Notes: generated by a model from the letters alone, not told the origin. Shown: positions 6,920-16,171, counted from the first letter of the stretch. The stretch: 64,000 nucleotides of DNA from JAFIHK01 sp041441455 (GCA_041441455.1 JASDTB010000051.1:1-64000); one strand, 5' to 3'. Numbers and translations: made by a program.

Positions 6920-9067
6920 ATGACAAAAAAATTATCTGAACTTTTTATCGAATTTTATATCACGGTTATGCCCGCTCTCGCTGACGAGGGAATGTGGCTA
7001 CTTCCTCTGATTGAAAAATTTAATAGCAAGAAACTCACAGAATTGGGATTCAAGCTAACTCCAAAAGAGATTTATAACATTAATTCATCAAGTTTAAAGG
7101 ACGCTGTCGTACATTTTGGCGGTGGTTGTACTGGAGAGATTATATCTGGAGAGGGTCTTCTTCTTACAAATCACCACTGTGGCTATGGTGCAATTCAAAA
7201 ACTAAGTTCTGTTGAGCATGATTATCTTCAGAATGGTTACTGGGCAATGACTAGAGAACAAGAACTTCCAGCTCAGGGTTTAACAGTTACTTTCTTAGAG
7301 AGTTTTACAGATGTTACTGATCAGGTAAATGCAGCACTTGTTGGAAAAACTGATAGGGCAGAAATTTCGGCTACTATCAAAAAGACTACAGAGGAGATTG
7401 CTGCAAAAGCAATTGCTGGAAACAAATTTCTTAATGCAAAGGTTGTTCCTGTTTACGGAGGTAACGCTTATTATCTAGTAGTAAACAAAACTTATACTGA
7501 TATCCGTTTTGTAGGAGCTCCCCCTTCATCAATTGGTAAATTTGGAGCTGATACTGATAACTGGATGTGGCCACGCCATACAGGTGACTTCTCTATGTTT
7601 AGAGTATACGCAGGCAAAGACAACAATCCTGCTGATTACTCAAAAGACAATGTTCCTTACAAACCTAAAAAATTCTTCACAATCTCTCTTAAAGGCATAA
7701 AGCAAAATGATTTTGCAATGGTAATGGGATATCCTGGAAGAACTAGTCGTTTTATGACTTCTTATGAAGTAAAAGAGACTAGTGAAATCAGTAATGCTGT
7801 CTCTATCCTTGCAAGAGGTGTCAGACAAGATGTATTGATGAAGGATATGCTTGCTGATCCTAAAGTTAGACTTCAGTATGCTAGTAAGTATGCTGGTTCA
7901 TCTAACTTCTGGAAGAAGGCTATTGGAATGAATGAGACTTTCAAGAAATTGAAAGTTATGGAGAGAAGAGCTCAAGAGGAGAAAAATTTTACTGAATGGG
8001 TAAATAAAGATGCTTCTAGGGTAGAAAAGTATGGAAAAGCTCTTGAGAACATTAAGAGTGCTGTTGAGGGTCGTGCGTCTGCACAATATCTTTATAAATA
8101 TTTAACTGAGACTTTATTAAACATAGAGGTTACAGCAGTTGCTTCTCACTATGCCGATGCTGTTTCATCTTATATGAAAGGTGATATCGAAGCAGGAAAT
8201 GCTAAAGCTAAAGCTGTTGAAGCCAGAGTGAAAAACTTCTTTGTTAATTATTCTCCTTCTACTGACAAAAAGGTAGCAAAAGCTATGCTGAAGCTATTTA
8301 AAGAAAAAGTGAGCTCAGATAAACTTCCATCGGTATATGCTAAAATTGACAAAGATTTCAATGGTGATATTGATGCTTTTGTTGATGACATGTTCAATAA
8401 AACTGTATTTGCCTCTTATGAGTCGATTCAAACTGCATTGAAAGAAGATCCTAAGAAATTGATGACTGATCCAGCACTTTACGCTGGCGTTAATTTTAAC
8501 CAGATGCTTCCATCTTTGATGTCTGAACTATCTAAATGGGGTGCGATATATAGTGAAGGACAAAAGGCTTACATTGCTGGTTTACTTGAAATGAGAAAAG
8601 GAAACCCAATCTATCCAGATGCAAACTCTACAATGCGTATGACTTATGGCAAGGTACTTAACTACTCTCCAAAAGATGCTGTTCTATTTGACTATATTAC
8701 AACATTAGATGGCGTTATGGAAAAAGAGGATCCAAATAATTGGGAATTTGTAGTTCCTGAAAAACTTAAAGAACTATACAACAAAAAGGATTTTGGACAG
8801 TATGCTCTTCCTAATGGTAAAATGCCTCTTGCATTCATAACTAATAATGACATTACTGGTGGTAATTCTGGTAGTCCAGTTATAAACGCAAATGGCGAGC
8901 TTATTGGAACTGCTTTTGATGGTAACTGGGAGGCAATGAGTGGGGATATCATCTTTGAACCAAATCTACAAAGATGTATAAATGTTGATATCAGATATAC
9001 ATTGTTCATCATGGAGAAATTTGGAGGTGCTGGTCATCTTCTAAAAGAGATGAAGATTGTAAAATAG
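6920..9067 (+). CDS. S46 family dipeptidyl-peptidase, DPP7 type
   Basis: A serine exopeptidase that removes dipeptides from oligopeptide N-termini, normally periplasmic, supplying amino acids to asaccharolytic or proteolytic Bacteroidetes. The protein has 715 residues. The chymotrypsin-like catalytic residues are visible: His in TNHHCGYG (85-86), Asp in DTDNWMWPRHTGDF, and Ser650 in GGNSGSPV. Eighteen residues after the Ser is Gly668. Arg at this position marks the Asp/Glu-specific DPP11 of Porphyromonas gingivalis and Gly marks DPP7, so preference for hydrophobic P1 residues is inferred. The N-terminus is odd: the putative signal peptide contains Glu residues (LSELFIEFYITVMPALA) before the mature DEGMWLLP. 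A 10-residue longer start would not improve it. Confidence 0.92.
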   Translation: MTKKLSELFIEFYITVMPALADEGMWLLPLIEKFNSKKLTELGFKLTPKEIYNINSSSLKDAVVHFGGGCTGEIISGEGLLLTNHHCGYGAIQKLSSVEHDYLQNGYWAMTREQELPAQGLTVTFLESFTDVTDQVNAALVGKTDRAEISATIKKTTEEIAAKAIAGNKFLNAKVVPVYGGNAYYLVVNKTYTDIRFVGAPPSSIGKFGADTDNWMWPRHTGDFSMFRVYAGKDNNPADYSKDNVPYKPKKFFTISLKGIKQNDFAMVMGYPGRTSRFMTSYEVKETSEISNAVSILARGVRQDVLMKDMLADPKVRLQYASKYAGSSNFWKKAIGMNETFKKLKVMERRAQEEKNFTEWVNKDASRVEKYGKALENIKSAVEGRASAQYLYKYLTETLLNIEVTAVASHYADAVSSYMKGDIEAGNAKAKAVEARVKNFFVNYSPSTDKKVAKAMLKLFKEKVSSDKLPSVYAKIDKDFNGDIDAFVDDMFNKTVFASYESIQTALKEDPKKLMTDPALYAGVNFNQMLPSLMSELSKWGAIYSEGQKAYIAGLLEMRKGNPIYPDANSTMRMTYGKVLNYSPKDAVLFDYITTLDGVMEKEDPNNWEFVVPEKLKELYNKKDFGQYALPNGKMPLAFITNNDITGGNSGSPVINANGELIGTAFDGNWEAMSGDIIFEPNLQRCINVDIRYTLFIMEKFGGAGHLLKEMKIVK

Positions 9068-9086
9068 TCTATTTTATATTTAAATC

Positions 9087-9120
9087 AACTGGCAAATGAG
9101 CAACATTTGCCAGTTTTTTT
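9087..9120 (+). terminator. Rho-independent terminator after the S46 gene
   Basis: A perfect 12-bp stem, AACTGGCAAATG (9087-9098) pairing with 9104-9115, has a 5-nt loop and is followed by a run of Ts to 9120. It lies 19 bp after the S46 stop and separates it from mrp. Confidence 0.85.
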
Positions 9121-9131
9121 ATGTTTAGCAC

Positions 9132-9139
9132 TAACTTTG
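9132..9139 (+). promoter_or_regulatory. -7 promoter box for mrp
   Basis: TAACTTTG matches TAnnTTTG, 26 nt before the mrp ATG and directly after the S46 terminator. A TTTG at 9106-9109 has a 22-bp spacer, slightly long for a -33 box. Confidence 0.55.
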
Positions 9140-9165
9140 CATGATGTTATTTTAAAAATTCGAGT

Positions 9166-10227
9166 ATGACAAAAGAGAATATATTAGAAGTTCTATCTGG
9201 AATTATTCATCCAGCTAAAGATAAGAGCATTGTCGATCTTGGAATGGTCGAAGATGTCAAAATTGAAGAGAATAAAATCAAGTTTAAATTAGTTTTTACC
9301 GGTCCGGATGCCCTGTCGGGGAGCATTAAAAAAAGCTGTGAAAAGGCTTTGCTAGAAAAATTTCCTGAAGTTTCCAGAGTTGTTATAATGGAGCTTGTCA
9401 GAGAGAGAAAGATTGAGAAGAGAGTTGGACTTGAGTTAGGTCTAGAACAAATTGAGAGTGTTTCGCATATTATTGCGGTTGCTTCTGGTAAAGGTGGAGT
9501 TGGAAAATCTACGGTCTCTGTAAATTTAGCTGTAGCTCTAGCTAAGGCTGGTTATAGAGTCGGTCTTGCTGATGCTGATGTTTATGGGCCATCTGTCCCT
9601 AAAATGACAGGAACAGAAGATTTCATGCCAACTGTTGACGACTCTTCAGGAAAGGAAATTATTGTCCCTGCAGAAAAATTTGGGGTGAAGTGGATGTCTA
9701 TAGGTTATTTTGCAAAACCAGACCAGCCTCTTATCTGGAGAGGACCAATGGCTTGTAATGCTTTAAAACAGATGATTTTGCAAGTAAAATGGGGTGAGCT
9801 TGACTTTTTACTTCTCGACCTTCCTCCAGGAACAGGTGATATCCATATTAGTCTTGTTCATGATATTCCTCTCACAGGTGCTGTAGTAGTAAGTACTCCT
9901 CAGGCTGTTGCGCTTGCTGATGTTGAAAAGGGAGTGAATATGTTTAGAAACAAAGACATTAACAAACCTATTTTGGGACTTGTAGAAAATATGTCATGGT
10001 TTACTCCGGAAGAACTTCCTGAAAACAAGTATTATATTTTCGGCAAAGATGGTTGCAAAAAAATGGCAGAACACTTTAAGCTTCCTCTTTTAGGACAAAT
10101 CCCTATCGTACAAAGCATAAGAGAGAGTGGTGATGAAGGATTGCCTGTTGCTCTATTAGACAGAAAAGATAGCGAGGCTTTCCGCCAAATTGCAGAAAAC
10201 CTCGTAAATAAAATTGACAGCCTTTAA
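9166..10227 (+). CDS. Mrp/ApbC-type P-loop ATPase, Fe-S cluster carrier
   Basis: A cytoplasmic Fe-S cluster scaffold/carrier of the Mrp/NBP35 family, 353 residues. The N-terminal 90 residues are a MIP18/DUF59 domain (ILEVLSGIIHPAKDKSIVDLGMV). The deviant Walker A SGKGGVGKST is at about 106-115, followed by DADVYGPSVPKM, WGELDFLLLDLPPGTGDIH and STPQAVALADV, all typical of the family. The usual C-terminal CxxC cluster ligands are not visible: the region VENMSWFTPEELPENKYYIF lacks Cys, as in some Bacteroidetes members. It meets yqeY tail to tail with a 4-bp overlap. Confidence 0.92.
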   Translation: MTKENILEVLSGIIHPAKDKSIVDLGMVEDVKIEENKIKFKLVFTGPDALSGSIKKSCEKALLEKFPEVSRVVIMELVRERKIEKRVGLELGLEQIESVSHIIAVASGKGGVGKSTVSVNLAVALAKAGYRVGLADADVYGPSVPKMTGTEDFMPTVDDSSGKEIIVPAEKFGVKWMSIGYFAKPDQPLIWRGPMACNALKQMILQVKWGELDFLLLDLPPGTGDIHISLVHDIPLTGAVVVSTPQAVALADVEKGVNMFRNKDINKPILGLVENMSWFTPEELPENKYYIFGKDGCKKMAEHFKLPLLGQIPIVQSIRESGDEGLPVALLDRKDSEAFRQIAENLVNKIDSL

Positions 10228-10673
10228 TTAAGTAGTCTCTTTACAGTCTCTGAGATTACTCGACCATCGGCTTTACCAGACAACTCTTTGGTGGCGACTC
10301 CCATAACCTTTCCCATATCGGAAGGCTTTGTTGCTCCCACCTTTTCCATAATCTGCCTTAGCACTTGCTCTAACTCTTCCTGAGTCATTTGCTTAGGCAG
10401 ATATATTTCCATAAAACCTGCCTCTGTTAATTCATTCTCCGCTAATTCAGGTCTATTTTGTTGTTTGTAGATTTCGGCAGTCTCTTTTCTTTGCTTCACA
10501 AGCTTTTGGATAATCTTTAATACATCATTATCTGATATTTCATGTGAAGATCCTTCTGATGTTTTTGCAAGAAGTATTGCTGCTTTTATGGCTCTCAATG
10601 ATTCAAGGCGTGTCTTCTCTTTGGCAAGCATCGCCTCTTTAATATCGTTGTTAATTTTTAACTCCAGACTCAT
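10224..10673 (-). CDS. GatB/YqeY domain protein
   Basis: A 149-residue helical protein of the YqeY family, related to the C-terminal tRNA-binding domain of the amidotransferase subunit GatB. Diagnostic stretches are LESLRAIKAAILLAKT, LVKQRKETAEIYKQQNRPELAENEL and KPSDMGKVMGVATKEL GKADGR. Precise function is not established. It is the last gene of the aspS-oxyR-corC-like series, 10 bp after the previous gene, which places it next to a tRNA synthetase. Confidence 0.88.
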   Translation of the reverse strand: MSLELKINNDIKEAMLAKEKTRLESLRAIKAAILLAKTSEGSSHEISDNDVLKIIQKLVKQRKETAEIYKQQNRPELAENELTEAGFMEIYLPKQMTQEELEQVLRQIMEKVGATKPSDMGKVMGVATKELSGKADGRVISETVKRLLN

Positions 10674-10683
10674 AATATTTTGT

Positions 10684-11727
10684 CTATAAATGTTTATACT
10701 TATCTTTTCTCTCTCTCCATCTTTCTCTGGCGTATTGTTGCATATCTGCTACTACATCCCGCTCATCTATGATCTCTAACCCTAAGATTGTCTCTATAAT
10801 ATCTTCGAGGGTTACTATACCTTCGAAACCTCCATATTCATCTACAACTTCGGCAATATGGGCCTTTTCTGTAAGGAGTTTTTCCCATAATGTTGTCAAT
10901 GGCTGAAAATTTGGAACTACAACTAATGGTTTCTTAAGCTCTTTAATCTTTAAATCAAATTTATCATTCGCCATGCACTCCATAACCTCGTGTCGATGCA
11001 CAAAGCCAGTCATATTATCTGATGTCTCTAGATAGACAGGGATTCTTGAGTAGTGCAAAAATTTTTTGTTTTCATAAAACTCTCTTACCGTCATCTCTTC
11101 TGATGCTGTTGCAACAACAACTCTAGGCGTCATCACATCTTCGGCTTTAACAGATCTAAGTTTAATAAGGTTTTGAATGATTTTATTTTCAGTAGTCTTA
11201 AAGATTCCCTCCTCTGTTCCAATGTCTACCATCACAGAAACCTCTTCGCGGCTTACTGTGTGTTCTTTTTCATTTTTAGAAGAAATTATTTTAGTTATCT
11301 GCTCAGAAATAATAACTAATGGATATGTTACATAAATCATTCCTTGTATAATTCTGGCAGATATTCCTCCTAATGATTTCCAATAGTGAGCACCAACTGA
11401 TTTTGGTAAGATCTCAGAAAACACTAATATCAATATCGTTAATCCTGCAGAGATAAGCCCAAAATAGGCATCTCCAAAAAGATCAGTAGCCTCAGCTCCA
11501 ACTCCTGCAGCACCTATAGTGTGAGAAATTGTGTTTAATGATAGTATCGCAGAAATCGGTTTGTCAATATTCTCTTTCAGCCTTTTCATCAATATTGCTG
11601 ATTTGTCTCCTTGACTAATCCTCATATTGACATATGAAGTTGGCATAGAAAGCAATACCGCTTCCATTACTGAACATAGAAATGACACTGATAGTGCGAG
11701 AAATAGATATGTTAAAAGAAGTCCCAT
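10684..11727 (-). CDS. CNNM/CorC-like transporter (DUF21 plus CBS domains)
   Basis: An inner-membrane protein of 347 residues. The N-terminal DUF21 region (about 1-170) has several hydrophobic helices, including SVSFLCSVMEAVLLSMP and VLIFSEILPKSVG. A CBS pair (about 195-315) contains VMTPRVVVATASEE, FLHYSRIPVYLE and VVDEYGGFEGIVTLEDIIE. Homologues are linked to Mg2+ or Na+ transport and are often labelled hemolysin. No CorC_HlyC C-terminal domain is evident, unlike the paralogue at 36426-37565. It starts 1 bp after oxyR. Confidence 0.88.
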   Translation of the reverse strand: MGLLLTYLFLALSVSFLCSVMEAVLLSMPTSYVNMRISQGDKSAILMKRLKENIDKPISAILSLNTISHTIGAAGVGAEATDLFGDAYFGLISAGLTILILVFSEILPKSVGAHYWKSLGGISARIIQGMIYVTYPLVIISEQITKIISSKNEKEHTVSREEVSVMVDIGTEEGIFKTTENKIIQNLIKLRSVKAEDVMTPRVVVATASEEMTVREFYENKKFLHYSRIPVYLETSDNMTGFVHRHEVMECMANDKFDLKIKELKKPLVVVPNFQPLTTLWEKLLTEKAHIAEVVDEYGGFEGIVTLEDIIETILGLEIIDERDVVADMQQYARERWRERKDKYKHL

Positions 11728-11728
11728 T

Positions 11729-12655
11729 TTACAGTTTTACCCTAAATTTGGAAAGTCTTTGGTCAATCATCTGCTTAGGAATAATCTCTTTAATAGATGC
11801 TACGATTTCGTTTAAAAGTCGCTCTTTTACAAAGTCTTGACGAAAGACAATAGAAATTTCGCGTCTTGGCTCGTATCCAGAAAACTCTCTTATGTTTTTC
11901 TTCTGCTTTTCAGATAAACTTGCAACATGTAATTCTGGAATCAAAGTGTAACCTCCATTTTGATCAACAACGTTGATTAGTGTCTCAATGCTTCCTGCTT
12001 CATATTGTTGCATCGCCCCTGTGTCTTGATGGCAGATATTTAAAATTTGAGTTCTGAAGCAGTGGCCTTCTTGAAGAATCCACATGCTCTGAGGTTTCAA
12101 ATCATTTTCTGATATTTTATCTTTTTTGAAAAGCTCTTCTCCTGGAGAGACATAGATCAAGAACTTTTCATAATAAACAGGGATTTCTAAGATTGATGGC
12201 TCATCTAAAGGAGTGGACAAGATTGCAATATCAATATCTGCACTTTTCAGTTTTTCTATTATTGTTGCGGTTCTCATCTCCGATACTTTGCATTTAAGAT
12301 CGGGGAGGTTCTCTCTAAATTCAGTAAATAATTTTGGTAATAGATATGGTGCTATTGTAGGAATAATCCCCATCTTCAACTCTCCAGAGACGCTCTCTTT
12401 GTTACTTGACGAGATCTCTTTTAGCTGACTTACATTGAATAAGATAACTTTTGCTTGAGCAATTATCTGCTCACCTATCGGATTTGTTGCAACTGGAGAC
12501 TTTGTCCTGTCGAAAATCTCAACTCCCAACTCTTCCTCTAGTCTTTGAACCATCATAGAAAGAGTTGGTTGAGTTACTCCGCATGATAATGCAGCTTTAG
12601 CAAAATGCTTATATCTGTCTACTGCAACTATGTACTCTAATTGCTGAATATTCAT
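11729..12655 (-). CDS. oxyR: OxyR-type LysR regulator, peroxide sensor
   Basis: A 308-residue LysR-family transcription factor that activates peroxide defence when oxidised. The N-terminal winged HTH (about 1-60) reads QQLEYIVAVDRYKHFAKAA, TQPTLSMMVQRLEEELG. The redox cysteines are Cys199 and Cys208 in GHCFRTQILNICHQ, the same numbering and spacing as in E. coli OxyR. No katA, ahpCF or dps gene lies beside it. It starts 2 bp after aspS and is probably read from the aspS promoter, an uncommon place for a self-regulated oxyR. Confidence 0.92.
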   Translation of the reverse strand: MNIQQLEYIVAVDRYKHFAKAALSCGVTQPTLSMMVQRLEEELGVEIFDRTKSPVATNPIGEQIIAQAKVILFNVSQLKEISSSNKESVSGELKMGIIPTIAPYLLPKLFTEFRENLPDLKCKVSEMRTATIIEKLKSADIDIAILSTPLDEPSILEIPVYYEKFLIYVSPGEELFKKDKISENDLKPQSMWILQEGHCFRTQILNICHQDTGAMQQYEAGSIETLINVVDQNGGYTLIPELHVASLSEKQKKNIREFSGYEPRREISIVFRQDFVKERLLNEIVASIKEIIPKQMIDQRLSKFRVKL

Positions 12656-12657
12656 TT

Positions 12658-14430
12658 TTAGTCTTGTTTTGGAATATATGTGCTCTGTAAGAAGAGTTCA
12701 TCCATTTGTGATCTATCTATTGGAGACGGAGCGTCAAGCATTACATCTCTTCCTGAATTATTTTTAGGGAATGCAATATAATCTCTGATTGTCTCTTGTC
12801 CTCCAAATAGAGCACAGAAGCGGTCGAATCCAAATGCGATTCCACCATGAGGAGGCGCTCCATATTTGAATGCATTGATAATGAAACCAAATTTTCTTTG
12901 AGCAGACTCCTCTGAGAAACCAAGCACTTCAAACATTCTCTTTTGAACATTTGAATCATGTATTCTAATTGATCCACCTCCGATTTCTGTTCCATTTAGT
13001 ACAAAATCGTATGCATTTGCACAAACTGATGCTAGCTCTTCTTTATTATTACTGAAGAACTTCTCCATATCCTCTGGTTTTGGAGAGGTGAATGGGTGGT
13101 GCATTGCGTAGAAACGCTCTGTCTCTTCGTCCCACTCCAATAGAGGGAAATCGCATACCCAAAGTGGAGCAAACTCCTCTTTTTTTCTCAATCCTAGTCT
13201 GTTTCCCATCTCTATACGAAGTACTCCTAAGGCCTCTTGAGTCTTCTTTTTTGCTCCTGCTAATATCAGAATTAGGTCTCCCTCTTTAGCATTTGATCTG
13301 TCTGCAATTTGTTTTAAATCTTCGGCTGTATAAAATTTATCAACTGATGATTTTAATCCATCTTTTGAAACTCTTATATAGACTAACCCTTTTGCTCCGA
13401 TTTGTGGTCGTTTTACCCACTCAGTTAGTTCGTCAATCTGCTTTCTGGTGTATTCAGAAGCTTCTGGCACACATATTCCTCCGATATAATCTACAGAATC
13501 GAAAACTGAGAAATTCTTGCCTTTTACTAAGTCTGTTATCTCAGTCAACTTCATTTCAAACCTGATATCTGGTTTGTCGGAACCATATAAGTTCATTGCA
13601 TCTGCATAAGACATTCTTGGAAATGCCCAATTGATATCTATCTTTAATACATTCTTGAATAGAGCTTTGCACATTCCTTCAAATGTTGACAAGATGTCTT
13701 CTCTTTCAACGAATGACATTTCACAGTCTATTTGTGTAAATTCTGGTTGTCTGTCTGCTCTAAGGTCTTCGTCTCTAAAGCATCTTACAATTTGAAAATA
13801 TCTATCGTATCCGGCAACCATCAATAGTTGTTTGAACTGTTGTGGACTTTGTGGTAATGCATAGAACTCTCCTGGGTTCATTCTTGATGGAACAACAAAG
13901 TCTCTTGCTCCTTCTGGAGTAGAGCTAATCAAAACAGGTGTCTCAATCTCCATAAAGCCTATGCTATCGAGATATGTTCTGACCTCTCTTGCCATTCTAT
14001 GTCTGAGTTCTAAAGCTCTTTTTAGTGGATTTCTGCGTAGATCCAAGTATCTGAATTTTGCTCTAATATCTTCACCTCCGTCAGTATCGTCTTCTATTGT
14101 GAAAGGAGGTGTCTGAGCTTTATTTAATACATTTACAGACTGTAGTTTAATCTCAATCTCGCCTGTGGCAATTTTATTGTTCTTTGCAGCTCTCTCAACT
14201 ACAACTCCCTCCGCTTGTATAACATACTCTCTTCCAAGCGATTCTGCAACTATATTTAGTTCATGGGATGCTCCATCGTCTACAACCAATTGCGTGATTC
14301 CATATCGGTCCCTTAGATCTATGAAGGTCATTCCGCCCATTTTTCTAATCTTCTGAACCCATCCGGCAAGTTTTACTCTTTCGCCTGCATTTCCAATTCG
14401 CAGTTCTCCGCAAGTGTGTGATCTGTACAT
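12658..14430 (-). CDS. aspS: Aspartyl-tRNA synthetase
   Basis: A class IIb aminoacyl-tRNA synthetase charging tRNA-Asp. The 590 residues show the N-terminal OB anticodon-binding domain (about 1-105; YRSHTCGELRIGNAGERVKL), class II motif 2 (FRDEDLRADRQPEFTQID), a bacterial GAD insertion (about 290-420), and motif 3 (HGGIAFGFDRFCALFGG). Length is normal for the bacterial enzyme. It heads the minus-strand series aspS-oxyR-corC-like-yqeY with gaps of 2, 1 and 10 bp. No Asn-tRNA synthetase is in view, so discrimination for Asp cannot be judged. Confidence 0.96.
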   Translation of the reverse strand: MYRSHTCGELRIGNAGERVKLAGWVQKIRKMGGMTFIDLRDRYGITQLVVDDGASHELNIVAESLGREYVIQAEGVVVERAAKNNKIATGEIEIKLQSVNVLNKAQTPPFTIEDDTDGGEDIRAKFRYLDLRRNPLKRALELRHRMAREVRTYLDSIGFMEIETPVLISSTPEGARDFVVPSRMNPGEFYALPQSPQQFKQLLMVAGYDRYFQIVRCFRDEDLRADRQPEFTQIDCEMSFVEREDILSTFEGMCKALFKNVLKIDINWAFPRMSYADAMNLYGSDKPDIRFEMKLTEITDLVKGKNFSVFDSVDYIGGICVPEASEYTRKQIDELTEWVKRPQIGAKGLVYIRVSKDGLKSSVDKFYTAEDLKQIADRSNAKEGDLILILAGAKKKTQEALGVLRIEMGNRLGLRKKEEFAPLWVCDFPLLEWDEETERFYAMHHPFTSPKPEDMEKFFSNNKEELASVCANAYDFVLNGTEIGGGSIRIHDSNVQKRMFEVLGFSEESAQRKFGFIINAFKYGAPPHGGIAFGFDRFCALFGGQETIRDYIAFPKNNSGRDVMLDAPSPIDRSQMDELFLQSTYIPKQD

Positions 14431-14452
14431 ATTCTTTGTGTTAATTAAAGTC

Positions 14453-14460
14453 CAAAATTA
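14453..14460 (-). promoter_or_regulatory. -7 promoter box for the aspS operon
   Basis: On the minus strand this reads TAATTTTG, an exact TAnnTTTG, 22 nt before the aspS ATG. It lies between aspS and the end of the upstream M48 gene, so aspS need not depend on readthrough. Confidence 0.5.
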
Positions 14461-14466
14461 ATATTT

Positions 14467-15270
14467 TTATTTCTTTTTATAAGTTTTCTCTATTTCAGGT
14501 AGTATTTCTTTGATTTTAACTATCCTGTTTTGGTCAGAAGGGTGAGTACTTAAAAATTCAGATTTTGCTCCTCCTTTTTGCATCATTGCTTCCCAAAAAA
14601 GTGGGGCAGAATTGATATTATATCCAGCTAAAGCCATAATAATTACTCCTATTTTATCTGCTTCGTATTCGTGTTTTCTTGAATAAGGGAGTAGTATTCC
14701 GACCCTTGCACCTACATTGAATGCTATGTTAAAGATTGCTTGGTTTCTTTGTTGGTTTTCGCCTCCTATCATTTGTGAAACAATGCTTCCAGCTGTTCCA
14801 ACCAACGCCTCTTGACTCATTCTTTCATTCCCATGTTTTGCTATTGCATGGGCTATTTCGTGACCCATCACAACTGCAATTTTGTCTGGTGTGTCGGTGT
14901 ATTTAAAGATTCCTTCATAGAATACAATCTTTCCATTAGGTAAACAAAATGCATTAACTTGATCATTGTCTGCGACAGAAAATTGCCAGTTAAATTTTTT
15001 ATACTCTGCCTCTAATCCTCTCTCTTTCATATATGCATAAACAGCATCTGTCATTCTCTTACCAACTTTATTAACAGATTCATGATATTTTTTATTTTGA
15101 GAGAACTTCATTTCTGCTTTAAACTGATTATATGACTGGTCGCTAAGAGACATTATCTGTTCATCCGAAAAAAGCAAAAACTGTTTTCTTCCAGTCATCA
15201 TAACTTTTCCGCAACTAGAGAGTATAATTCCGGCAAGTATCAGTGAGGCAATTATAAAAAACCTATTCAT
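14467..15270 (-). CDS. M48 family zinc metalloprotease, lipoprotein
   Basis: An exported BepA/LoiP-like peptidase for quality control of outer-membrane proteins, inferred from its family. The 267 residues start with a lipoprotein signal ending in ILSSC (Cys20). The zinc site is HEIAHAIAKHG, with the third ligand in YEADKIG. The rest is the compact M48 catalytic domain with no TPR tail, so it is closer to LoiP/YcaL than to BepA. It is transcribed away from thyA, with a divergent pair of -7 boxes in between. Confidence 0.92.
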   Translation of the reverse strand: MNRFFIIASLILAGIILSSCGKVMMTGRKQFLLFSDEQIMSLSDQSYNQFKAEMKFSQNKKYHESVNKVGKRMTDAVYAYMKERGLEAEYKKFNWQFSVADNDQVNAFCLPNGKIVFYEGIFKYTDTPDKIAVVMGHEIAHAIAKHGNERMSQEALVGTAGSIVSQMIGGENQQRNQAIFNIAFNVGARVGILLPYSRKHEYEADKIGVIIMALAGYNINSAPLFWEAMMQKGGAKSEFLSTHPSDQNRIVKIKEILPEIEKTYKKK

Positions 15271-15298
15271 ACGTATTCTGATGTATATGTTTATAGTG

Positions 15299-15306
15299 CA
15301 AAGATA
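15299..15306 (-). promoter_or_regulatory. -7 promoter box for the M48 protease gene
   Basis: TATCTTTG on the minus strand, 28 nt before the M48 ATG. It lies back to back with the thyA box at 15309-15316. Confidence 0.55.
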
Positions 15307-15308
15307 AC

Positions 15309-15316
15309 TATATTTG
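15309..15316 (+). promoter_or_regulatory. -7 promoter box for thyA
   Basis: TATATTTG on the plus strand, 45 nt before the thyA ATG. It is only 2 bp from the divergent M48 box, so the two promoters would compete for polymerase. Confidence 0.5.
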
Positions 15317-15361
15317 CGGATGTAGTTTTAGTTAAATAACGAAAGCTTATATTTATACAAA

Positions 15362-16156
15362 ATGCAGACTTATCTCTCTCTTTTACAGCATATAAAAGAT
15401 ACTGGACTTGTTAAAAGTGACAGGACTGGTACTGGAACTATCAGTGTTTTTGGATATCAAATGAGGTTTAATCTTTCTGATGGATTTCCTCTGTTAACAA
15501 CTAAAAAGGTTCATATGAAGTCAATCATTCATGAGCTACTATGGTTCATAAATGGTGATACAAATATCAAATACCTCAATGATAACGGAGTAACGATTTG
15601 GGATGAGTGGGCTAACGAAGATGGTGAGTTAGGTCCAGTCTATGGAAAACAATGGAGATCGTGGCACTCTTCTGATGGTAGAGTTATTGATCAATTATCT
15701 GAATTGATTGAGGGTCTTAAAAAAAATCCGGACTCAAGAAGACATATTATTTCTGCATGGAATGTGGGTGATTTAAATAAGATGGCCCTACCTCCTTGCC
15801 ATGCGCTTTTCCAGTTTTATGTTGCTGACGGAAAATTATCTTGCCAGCTTTATCAAAGGAGTGCAGACGTCTTTTTAGGGGTACCTTTCAATATTGCCTC
15901 ATATGCGCTTTTCACGATGATGATTGCCCAAGTTTGTGGTTATGAGGCGGGCGAATTTATTCATACTCTTGGAGATGCTCACATCTATACCAACCATTTA
16001 GAACAGGTGGATTTACAGCTTTCAAGGAAGCCTAAGGTTTTGCCTAAAATGTTAATTAATCCTAATGTAAAGAATATTTTAGACTTTAAGTACGAGGATT
16101 TTTCACTGACAGGATACAATCCTGATCCTGCAATTAAAGCCCCAATTGCTATTTAA
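15362..16156 (+). CDS. thyA: Thymidylate synthase
   Basis: Converts dUMP and methylene-tetrahydrofolate to dTMP and dihydrofolate. The 264 residues equal the E. coli length. Visible motifs are SDRTGTGT (folate/phosphate loop), the active-site Cys146 in LPPCHALFQFYV, the phosphate-binding RRHIISAWN and LYQRSADVFLGVPFNIASYA. The next gene, folA, regenerates tetrahydrofolate from its product; the gap is 15 bp, so the two act as a unit. Confidence 0.97.
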   Translation: MQTYLSLLQHIKDTGLVKSDRTGTGTISVFGYQMRFNLSDGFPLLTTKKVHMKSIIHELLWFINGDTNIKYLNDNGVTIWDEWANEDGELGPVYGKQWRSWHSSDGRVIDQLSELIEGLKKNPDSRRHIISAWNVGDLNKMALPPCHALFQFYVADGKLSCQLYQRSADVFLGVPFNIASYALFTMMIAQVCGYEAGEFIHTLGDAHIYTNHLEQVDLQLSRKPKVLPKMLINPNVKNILDFKYEDFSLTGYNPDPAIKAPIAI

Positions 16157-16171
16157 TCTTAAAAAATCGTG

